Assembly: GCA_029857995.1 (NCBI GenBank)
Contig: JAOUFZ010000111.1
Location: forward strand, 1 to 5,181
DNA: 5,181 bases
Reading direction: 5' to 3'
Source: Dehalococcoidia bacterium
GTDB lineage: Bacteria; Chloroflexota; Dehalococcoidia; GIF9; AB-539-J10
The position numbers and the translations under genes are program-made. The notes beneath the pieces were generated by a model. It did not search any database. It was not told where the DNA came from and saw only the letters and a program-made list of their open reading frames with translations. Each line of letters starts with the position of its first letter. Positions within the stretch are counted from its first letter, which is position 1. Positions 1 through 4,489 of this stretch are shown one piece after another.

Positions 1-459
1 AGACAATGCCAGGCTAGAGTAGGCATCGGCAAAGTGAGCGGTGAGAAGTTGGTACTGGCCAGGCCCGGGACATTTGTGAATCTCAGTGGCAAATCGGTAG
101 CATGCCTGGTGCATAAGCACCACATTCCTTTGAGCGACCTTTTGGTAATATATGATGACCTCGATCTGCCCCTGGGCAAAATCCGCCTCCGCCAGAGTGG
201 GAGCTCAGGAGGACACAAGGGGATGAATTCTATTATCTCCGCCCTGGGAAGCGAGGACTTCCCCCGAATCAGGGTGGGGATTGGACGACCTCAGACTGAG
301 GAACAATCCATCAGCGAAGACGCCATAATCAATTATGTGCTCAGCGATTTCTCCCCTCAGGAGGAAGCAATAATTAAGCCCGTAATTGCTGAAGTGGCTG
401 AAGCCATCGACTGTTTTCTTACCCAGGGGATAGAAGAAGCCATGAACAAGTTCAACTAG
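1..459 (+). CDS. pth: Peptidyl-tRNA hydrolase, 5'-truncated by window edge
   Basis: Peptidyl-tRNA hydrolase cleaves the ester bond of peptidyl-tRNAs that drop off stalled ribosomes and so recycles tRNA in the cytoplasm. The reading frame is open from the first base, and 152 codons are visible to the TAG stop. The family is usually about 190 residues, so roughly 40 N-terminal residues, including the catalytic His and first conserved Asn, lie outside. Visible signatures, numbered from the first codon: PGTFVNLSG (22-30) holding the substrate-binding Asn27; VIYDDLDLPLG (49-59) with Asp52 equivalent to the Asp that activates the catalytic His; GGHKGMNSI (70-78); and RVGIGRP. The Asn usual in GGHNG is Lys73 here. 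The GTG at 34 is an internal Val codon, not a start, because family similarity continues upstream of it. The next gene on the same strand begins 76 bp downstream. Identification is secure. Confidence 0.95.
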   Translation, partial: RQCQARVGIGKVSGEKLVLARPGTFVNLSGKSVACLVHKHHIPLSDLLVIYDDLDLPLGKIRLRQSGSSGGHKGMNSIISALGSEDFPRIRVGIGRPQTEEQSISEDAIINYVLSDFSPQEEAIIKPVIAEVAEAIDCFLTQGIEEAMNKFN

Positions 460-462
460 CTG

Positions 463-490
463 TTGACGGCATAAACATGGTTGCTATGAC
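463..490 (+). promoter_or_regulatory. Candidate sigma70-type promoter for the M20 peptidase gene
   Basis: TTGACG (463-468) matches the -35 consensus at five of six bases and TATGAC (485-490) matches the -10 at four of six, with a 16-bp spacer. It lies in the short gap after the pth stop and about 45 bp before the next start codon. I see no terminator after pth, so readthrough from upstream is equally possible. Confidence 0.3.
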
Positions 491-535
491 ACAATCTAGC
501 CGTAGACGCAGCAAACAAGCTGGAGGGAGGCAAAA

Positions 536-1693
536 GTGAAGTACCTTGAAGTCCTTAAAGATCTGATTTCCATGGACACGACTGTACCGCCGGGTCTGAA
601 CTACGATAAGGCAATCGATTATCTTGAGCCTTTGTTCAAAGAGTCAGGCTTCGATACGAAAAGGCTCACAATTCCTGCGGAGTACGCCGAAGGAAGAGAA
701 GGAAGGGCTAATCTCGTCTGCCACCGCCGTGAGAAAGGTAAGCCGCGCTTGATTTTCTACGGTCACATTGACGTGGTTCCAGCCGAAGGCTGGGACGCTT
801 TCAAACCTAGAGTCGAAAACGGGAAGGCCTATGGCCGGGGCGCTGCCGACATGAAGGGCAGTATCGTCGCCCTTCTTTTGGCTATGGAATCTCTAAAAGG
901 GAAGCGCCTTAACTTTGATGTTTCAGTGATGGTCACGACCGACGAAGAGTATAGCCAGGCCAGCCAGCTCCAGTACCTGAGGCAATACTTAGAGCCTGTT
1001 CGCGGTGCGTATTTCCTCAACCTTGATTCTAACTTTGGATTTGTCTCCATAGCCAACCTCGGGGCACTGCAGCTCGATATCAAAGTTACGGGAAAGTCGG
1101 TGCATTCTGGACTATCTCATCTTGGAGAGAACGCCATCGAGAAGGCCAGCCTCTTGATTCAGGCACTCCTGGACTTAAAACACAAAGTGGAACAGAGAAA
1201 ATCCAATGTCCTCACCCACCCCGATACCAAGCTCAGCCGGATGGAGGGCAGGTTGAATATCAATATGATAAAGGGAGGCGTTAAGACAAATATCGTGCCG
1301 GATGAGTGTCTAATATCAGTAGACCGGAGGTTAATTCCTGAAGAGAATCTGGAGGATGCCAGAAAGGAATTGCTCGATACGCTTGCTTCTGTCCCAGGTG
1401 TTACCTGGCAACTTGAGCGTGTTTATAGTATCCCAACGGTGCCTCCCGCCGATGACCCTGTCATAGACCAGCTGGCGGGTATTATCGGTGATATTATTGG
1501 TGAAGCCAACAAGTTCGGCGAGATGGGGTCAGGGGACCTATCTCATATTGTGGCCACGTGGGGATGTAAAGCATTTGGCCTCGGTGTCATACGCCCGGAA
1601 TGCAATATACACGGCAAGGAAGAATTTGTTTATCTGCAGGACATCGAGGATGTGGCCAAAATCCTCGCCTCCTTTCTTTCACCTCAGGGTTGA
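536..1693 (+). CDS. M20-family metallopeptidase / ArgE-DapE-type deacylase
   Basis: This 385-aa cytoplasmic dinuclear-metal amidohydrolase belongs to the ArgE/DapE/Acy1/CPG2 group, which removes an acyl or amino-acid group from small amide substrates. Visible residues: GHIDVVP (76-82) with metal ligand His77 and Asp79; GRGAADMKGS (100-109) with bridging Asp105; TTDEEYS (134-140) with catalytic Glu137 and metal ligand Glu138; Asp164 in NLDSN; and the last metal ligand His359 in NIHGKEEF. The dimerisation (lid) domain spans about 177-290, with GKSVHSG (His190) and a DRRL motif (Arg264) that usually binds the substrate carboxylate. The GTG start at 536 is preceded by GGAGGGAGG (522-530) five bases away. 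Length is typical and no signal peptide is visible. The family is clear, but the substrate cannot be told from sequence: neither arginine nor lysine biosynthesis genes are adjacent, so argE or dapE should not be assigned. Confidence 0.92.
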   Translation: MKYLEVLKDLISMDTTVPPGLNYDKAIDYLEPLFKESGFDTKRLTIPAEYAEGREGRANLVCHRREKGKPRLIFYGHIDVVPAEGWDAFKPRVENGKAYGRGAADMKGSIVALLLAMESLKGKRLNFDVSVMVTTDEEYSQASQLQYLRQYLEPVRGAYFLNLDSNFGFVSIANLGALQLDIKVTGKSVHSGLSHLGENAIEKASLLIQALLDLKHKVEQRKSNVLTHPDTKLSRMEGRLNINMIKGGVKTNIVPDECLISVDRRLIPEENLEDARKELLDTLASVPGVTWQLERVYSIPTVPPADDPVIDQLAGIIGDIIGEANKFGEMGSGDLSHIVATWGCKAFGLGVIRPECNIHGKEEFVYLQDIEDVAKILASFLSPQG

Positions 1694-1853
1694 GTACTCA
1701 ACATTAGGGTGGGAGGCGTGACTGTCAATTACTAAAACTCAGGCAGCTGCGCCGATACTACAAAATACCCGAAGATGCAATCGCACGAAAGTCTGGATTG
1801 TTATCTCTGGCGCAACAATACATCAGAATGTGACTGAACTCAATGATATGCAG

Positions 1854-1882
1854 TTGAATTCACAGCACGTAACGGCTACACT
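1854..1882 (+). promoter_or_regulatory. Candidate promoter for the 72-aa protein gene
   Basis: TTGAAT (1854-1859) and TACACT (1877-1882) are separated by exactly 17 bp, about 50 bp ahead of the ATG at 1932. The -10 hexamer is the same one proposed for lexA in this window. Each hexamer matches consensus at four of six positions, so this is plausible rather than strong. Confidence 0.38.
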
Positions 1883-1931
1883 AGAAGCGGTCCTTGTTTA
1901 GCGATTCGTCATTCCGAGGAGGTTACGTTTT

Positions 1932-2150
1932 ATGTCGTGCTATTTCCGTCATATGGAAGATATTCTGACCGAAGCAGGCGTTGTAGTTACTGCCAGCAAC
2001 AAAAAACAGATTGACAAGGTGTTTCATGACGTGGTTGGTGTCACATACAAGGATTGCCCTACCACTTGGCGAATACTGAAGCAGGGCGTGATCAGTGACG
2101 ACCAGAAACGACGTGAACTTATAGACAAGTTGCAGGCAGCCGTCCACTGA
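1932..2150 (+). CDS. Conserved 72-aa protein of unknown function (MSCYFRHM type)
   Basis: This is a 72-aa soluble, charged protein with no signal peptide or membrane segment. The start is well supported: GAGGAGGT (1916-1923) lies eight bases before the ATG. The N-terminus MSCYFRHMEDI, the middle NKKQIDKVFHDVVGV and the YKDCPTTW segment (39-46) match, from memory, a small conserved family in Dehalococcoidia and some methanogenic archaea that has no assigned function. The two Cys residues (Cys3, Cys42) lie in these most recognisable segments. They are too few and too far apart for a zinc knuckle on their own, but could act in a dimer or in redox chemistry (speculation). The sequence looks mostly helical after residue 22. 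The gene is probably monocistronic: it has its own candidate promoter, a hairpin follows it, and the next gene is convergent. I assign no function. Confidence 0.8.
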   Translation: MSCYFRHMEDILTEAGVVVTASNKKQIDKVFHDVVGVTYKDCPTTWRILKQGVISDDQKRRELIDKLQAAVH

Positions 2151-2209
2151 CACAACTGCAAGGGAGCACACCAAGACCCGTCTGAACAATCAGCCAAAAC
2201 GTTTAGCCG

Positions 2210-2230
2210 ACTGGCAGCCAGTTTTATTAT
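2210..2230 (+). terminator. Short hairpin with T-rich tail after the 72-aa gene
   Basis: ACTGG (2210-2214) and CCAGT (2218-2222) form a perfect 5-bp stem around a 3-base loop, followed on the + strand by TTTTATTATT. The layout is that of a weak intrinsic terminator 60 bp past the 2150 stop. Read on the - strand it has no U tract, so it serves the + strand gene if it works at all. Confidence 0.4.
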
Positions 2231-2240
2231 TAATATGATG

Positions 2241-2265
2241 AGGGCTACTTGGTGAGGCCCTTATT
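2241..2265 (+). terminator. Second hairpin in the convergent gap, possible terminator
   Basis: AGGGC (2241-2245) pairs perfectly with GCCCT (2257-2261), extendable by one G-U pair inside, and is followed by TATT on the + strand. It sits between two convergent genes. The tail after the stem is short in both directions, so it may be a backup terminator or merely a stable hairpin. Confidence 0.25.
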
Positions 2266-2280
2266 CCAAGATTGCCTGCT

Positions 2281-2418
2281 CTACTTACCTATGCGAAATA
2301 CCTTAGTCCCGCACTTCGGGCATAAACCTTGAGTCGCAGGACGTTTGTTTTTCATTCTGATAGCCTTTGGATTCTTGATCTCAACCTTCTTTCTACATTT
2401 CACACAATATGCCTGCAT
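2281..2418 (-). CDS. DUF5679-type zinc-ribbon protein, 45 aa
   Basis: This 45-aa single-domain protein begins MQAYCVKCRKKVEI. CVKC (Cys5, Cys8) and CPKC (Cys33, Cys36) form a four-Cys zinc ribbon with a 24-residue loop containing the basic, conserved-looking segment MKNKRPATQG (22-31). The protein ends in FRIGK. This matches my memory of the DUF5679 family, tiny zinc ribbons of unknown role. The basic charge suggests nucleic-acid or ribosome contact, but that is inference. The open frame extends to an ATG at 2463, but the internal ATG at 2418 is the right start: AAGGAGGT (2423-2430) sits four bases before it, family similarity begins exactly there, and the longer version would start inside the promoter. 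The gene is convergent with the 72-aa gene and is not co-transcribed with a close neighbour. Confidence 0.85.
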   Translation of the reverse strand: MQAYCVKCRKKVEIKNPKAIRMKNKRPATQGLCPKCGTKVFRIGK

Positions 2419-2450
2419 TTGGACCTCCTTGCGCTTAAGATTTGTTTCTG

Positions 2451-2479
2451 AGAATAACATCAATATAATGATTAGTCAA
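2451..2479 (-). promoter_or_regulatory. Sigma70-type promoter of the zinc-ribbon gene
   Basis: On the - strand, TTGACT (2479-2474) and TATTCT (2456-2451) are separated by exactly 17 bp. They match consensus at five and four of six bases, with an AT-rich spacer. Transcription would start near 2444, giving a leader of about 25 bases that holds the strong AAGGAGGT site. This is one of the best promoters in the window and rules out the upstream ATG at 2463. Confidence 0.6.
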
Positions 2480-2527
2480 TAGCTTGTCTAAACAAAACAT
2501 CGAAAAATGACCCAACAATTCTGACTT

Positions 2528-2552
2528 TTGTGCAATTTGCCGAATTGCACGA
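2528..2552. repeat. Perfect 8-bp inverted repeat upstream of the zinc-ribbon gene
   Basis: GTGCAATT (2530-2537) and AATTGCAC (2543-2550) flank a 5-base spacer. One G-U and one A-U pair extend the stem to 2528/2552. No T run follows on either strand, so it is a poor intrinsic terminator for the methyltransferase gene that ends at 2673. It lies about 50 bp upstream of the zinc-ribbon -35 box, so a protein-binding dyad or RNA hairpin is possible. The rest of the 254-bp gap shows nothing further. Confidence 0.45.
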
Positions 2553-2672
2553 TAACTCATATTCTTAAGATGGAAGATATCCGAGTTGTCTTCTAGGTTG
2601 AGTAGCTTATATTTTAGTTTATCATCGGTCGAGTCCTGTGATGACGCTTCAGACGATACGGCAAGGCACTCA

Positions 2673-3452
2673 TTATGGCTTGACTGCCCGCGTCGCCATG
2701 CAATTAGGCATATACATAGTCAGGGGTTCCTTCTGTGAAGGAGGAGTCCTGTCTTCAAAGAAACCCGTAATAATAAAGCCGGCTGCAAGCTGCCCGCCTA
2801 TTTGGTCGTCAAGGGTGTGGCTAAATTCCATCGGCTCACCTTGTTCCAGCCGGTGTTTCTTCTCCTCTTCCGGTAGATCGTAAACATCTGAATAAGGAAT
2901 GCGGTATTTCACTTGCAACACGCCGGTACGTTCCGCTAGTTCGTAGTCCACCAAGTAGGCGGCAGGGTTCATGAAACCTGCCAGAAGTATACCCCCGTGC
3001 CGTAACACACGGAACGCTTCCCGCCAGACTGGCCGGACGTCTGACACAAACGTATTTGAGACGGGATGAACTATCAGGTCGTAGCTCATGGAATCGAACA
3101 TATGGAGGTCCGCCATATCTCCTTCTATTAGGCGGATATTCAGACCATCCCTTTCCGCTATGAAACGATCCTGCTCCAACTGCAGTGGTGAATTGTCGAA
3201 GACAGTTACATTGGCACCTGCCGCTGCCAACACCGGACCTTGCTGCCCGCCACCGCTTGCGAGGCATAGCACATCCGCTCCCTTGAGTTGCGGGAACCAG
3301 TATACGGGAACGGGTATAGTTGGTGTGAGAACAATCTGCCAGTCACCCTGGCGTGCCTTTACGATGGTCTCAGCACTCACCGGGATGGTCCATTTGTTGT
3401 TTTTTCTCACCTCACGATCCCAAGCGTCTCTATTGTACTCTCGAATGTTCAT
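2673..3452 (-). CDS. Class I SAM-dependent methyltransferase
   Basis: This 259-aa cytoplasmic protein has the Rossmann-fold methyltransferase layout. Motif I is VLCLASGGGQQG (61-72), a glycine-rich SAM-binding loop; the acidic end of strand 2 is VFDNS (84-88, Asp86), which contacts the ribose; motif III is EGDMADL (110-116, Asp112); motif IV is DLIVHPVSN (125-133); and FRVLRHGGILLAGF (147-160) is the post-motif region typical of the family. An N-terminal extension (about 1-57, starting MNIREYNRDAWDREV) and the C-terminal part probably shape the acceptor pocket. The acceptor is unknown; similar proteins are usually annotated only as class I methyltransferases. The ATG at 3452 fits the usual start of such proteins, although the ribosome site before it is weak: AGGC lies one base away, and AAAGGGA is too distant. 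The gene stands alone on the - strand, divergent from lexA and 254 bp upstream of the zinc-ribbon gene. Confidence 0.9.
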   Translation of the reverse strand: MNIREYNRDAWDREVRKNNKWTIPVSAETIVKARQGDWQIVLTPTIPVPVYWFPQLKGADVLCLASGGGQQGPVLAAAGANVTVFDNSPLQLEQDRFIAERDGLNIRLIEGDMADLHMFDSMSYDLIVHPVSNTFVSDVRPVWREAFRVLRHGGILLAGFMNPAAYLVDYELAERTGVLQVKYRIPYSDVYDLPEEEKKHRLEQGEPMEFSHTLDDQIGGQLAAGFIITGFFEDRTPPSQKEPLTMYMPNCMATRAVKP

Positions 3453-3520
3453 TGCCTATATTCTTATCCCTTTCTGCTATCGATACGAATAAGACGGTCG
3501 GGATAAAATTGCAGGGTTGC

Positions 3521-3529
3521 ATTATAACA
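3521..3529 (-). promoter_or_regulatory. Extended -10 promoter of the methyltransferase gene
   Basis: On the - strand the sequence reads TGTTATAAT: a perfect TATAAT (3526-3521) preceded by the TGn extended -10 motif. No good -35 lies 16-18 bp upstream, as is common for extended -10 promoters. Transcription would start near 3514 and leave a leader of about 60 bases. Within it TTATCCC (transcript sense, 3506-3500) is complementary to GGGATAA (3470-3464), the purine-rich stretch upstream of the start. Confidence 0.5.
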
Positions 3530-3600
3530 TTAAGGTGATATCCTGAAATAGAGTCTCGGAGTCGAATAAGAGACTGAAGGTTCGATGATGTCACATAAGT

Positions 3601-3682
3601 CCATATTGTTCAGCTCAAGCAATAGGATCTCGTTTTTTGTTATCGCTGGGACAACAATATGGCGATTTGTCTGGGCAGCGAT
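3601..3682. other. Intergenic stretch with competing inverted repeats
   Basis: This is the part of the 386-bp gap between the methyltransferase gene and lexA (3453-3838) that neither promoter explains. CCATATTGTT (3601-3610) is a perfect 10-bp inverted repeat of AACAATATGG (3653-3662). The second arm overlaps another possible fold, in which ATCGCTG (3642-3648) pairs with CAGCGAT (3676-3682) and, inside it, GACAA (3650-3654) pairs with TTGTC (3667-3671). The two folds cannot form together. Just downstream are a CCAGG/CCTGG hairpin (3686-3699) and a 7-bp stem, 3723-3729 with 3752-3758. I recognise no known RNA family, and a 63-codon - strand frame across the region resembles nothing I know. It may be an unannotated RNA or protein-binding DNA, or chance. 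Confidence 0.3.
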
Positions 3683-3761
3683 GGACCCAGGAGAGCCTGG
3701 CAAGTAAGTCAGTACATTTAACCTCCGGCTGAGAAAATTTCCCTCGCTTTTGCCGGGGCTC

Positions 3762-3791
3762 TTGACAAGCCATTACCTTAATTGATACACT
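3762..3791 (+). promoter_or_regulatory. Promoter of lexA
   Basis: A perfect TTGACA (3762-3767) is followed after 18 bp by TACACT (3786-3791), four of six matches including the key TA...T positions. The predicted start falls near 3798, inside the adjoining palindrome, so a bound repressor would block initiation. An alternative is TTGTTC (3791-3796) with TATAAA (3815-3820) at 18 bp; in that case the operator would cover the -35. Either way the promoter and operator overlap or touch. Confidence 0.55.
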
Positions 3792-3805
3792 TGTTCTATA
3801 GAACA
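3792..3805 (+). promoter_or_regulatory. Probable LexA operator (SOS box)
   Basis: TGTTCTATAGAACA is a perfect 14-bp palindrome of the form TGTTC-N4-GAACA, placed against the lexA -10 and 33 bp before the lexA ATG, where an autoregulatory SOS box belongs. It differs from the E. coli box (CTG-N10-CAG) and has the half-sites of the Bacillus/actinobacterial box (GAAC-N4-GTTC) in reversed order. The GAAC half also takes part in an overlapping, imperfect Bacillus-type site, GAAC-ACTC-GTTA (3801-3812). I found no second copy of the full palindrome in the window. Confidence 0.65.
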
Positions 3806-3838
3806 CTCGTTAAATATAAATTGTAACAGGAGGCTATA

Positions 3839-4462
3839 ATGAGAAAGCCCGAGATTAGAGAGAAGATTCTTGAATTCATACGGCATTCTTTCGATGAGAG
3901 GGGTTATGCGCCCACTGTTAGAGACATTGTCAAAGGGTGTAACCTTAGTTCCACATCCGTGGCCCAGCATCACCTGAATACTCTAGAAAAAGAAGGCCGT
4001 ATTCATCGCGACCCTCAGGTGGTTAGAAGCATCCAGTTAATGAAAAAGGACATTGTCGAAGTGCCACTCCTGGGGGCAATTGCCGCAGGAAAGCCGATTC
4101 CTGTGCCAAGTTCAGATACCTGGACTACTCCTCCCGAGGAGACACTTAAGCTAACTGCAGATATGATAGGAAATAAGAGCAATATCTACGCCCTCAAGAT
4201 AAAGGGGACTTCCATGCTTGACGCTCTTATCGATGATGGAGACATCGTGGTCATGGAAGCTGTGTCAACCGCTGAAGATGGGCAGATGGTAGCTGTCTGG
4301 CTCAAAGACGAACAAGAGGCAACTCTAAAAAAGATTTACCGCGAACCAGGACGCATTCGACTTCAGCCAGCAAATAAGCAAATGAAGCCCATCTACGTAA
4401 AGCCCCAGAATATCGAGGTGCAGGGAAAGGTGGTGGCTGTACTCAGAAGACTCAGTCGCTAA
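3839..4462 (+). CDS. lexA: LexA repressor, SOS-response master regulator
   Basis: LexA represses DNA-damage genes and cleaves itself when activated RecA filaments form. This copy has 207 residues, close to the usual 200-210. The N-terminal winged helix-turn-helix covers about 1-65: MRKPEIREKILEFIRHSF, then GYAPTVRDIVKGCNLSSTSVAQ with recognition helix about 37-48, then LEKEGRI. The C-terminal S24 peptidase domain has the cleavage site Ala83-Gly84 in GAIAAGKP (79-86), the nucleophile Ser125 in KGTSM and the general base Lys164 in ATLKKI, so it should be able to cleave itself. AGGAGG (3828-3833) lies five bases before the ATG. A promoter and a 14-bp palindromic operator precede it, consistent with autoregulation. 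The next gene starts 27 bp after the stop with no terminator between, so the two are almost certainly co-transcribed. The recognition helix differs from those of E. coli and Bacillus, which fits the different operator. Confidence 0.96.
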   Translation: MRKPEIREKILEFIRHSFDERGYAPTVRDIVKGCNLSSTSVAQHHLNTLEKEGRIHRDPQVVRSIQLMKKDIVEVPLLGAIAAGKPIPVPSSDTWTTPPEETLKLTADMIGNKSNIYALKIKGTSMLDALIDDGDIVVMEAVSTAEDGQMVAVWLKDEQEATLKKIYREPGRIRLQPANKQMKPIYVKPQNIEVQGKVVAVLRRLSR

Positions 4463-4489
4463 TCACTTAACCTCCAAGGAGCGGGAATA

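Noticed and set aside
34..36. GTG at 34 as the start of peptidyl-tRNA hydrolase
   Set aside because: The frame stays open to base 1 and the Pth family continues upstream; the GTG encodes an internal Val and the gene is cut by the window edge.
829..1083. Open frame on the - strand inside the M20 gene
   Set aside because: It is fully inside a gene whose catalytic motifs are read on the + strand, and the translation resembles no protein I know.
1923..2189. 88-codon - strand frame opposite the 72-aa gene
   Set aside because: The + strand frame has a strong ribosome site and recognisable family segments; this is its antisense shadow.
2836..3267. 143-codon - strand frame within the methyltransferase gene
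   Set aside because: It lies in another frame of the same strand as the methyltransferase, whose SAM-binding motifs are clear; the Arg/Gly/Ser-rich translation is typical of a shadow frame.
3551..3600. Possible tRNA-like element (AGTCTC/GAGACT hairpin followed by GGTTCGATGATG)
   Set aside because: There is no acceptor stem, anticodon arm or proper T arm (GGTTCGANNCC); only a 6-bp hairpin and a chance resemblance to a T loop.
3615..3806. 63-codon - strand frame upstream of lexA
   Set aside because: It begins within the LexA operator, has no ribosome site I can see and matches no family I recognise; the region is better read as regulatory or structured sequence.
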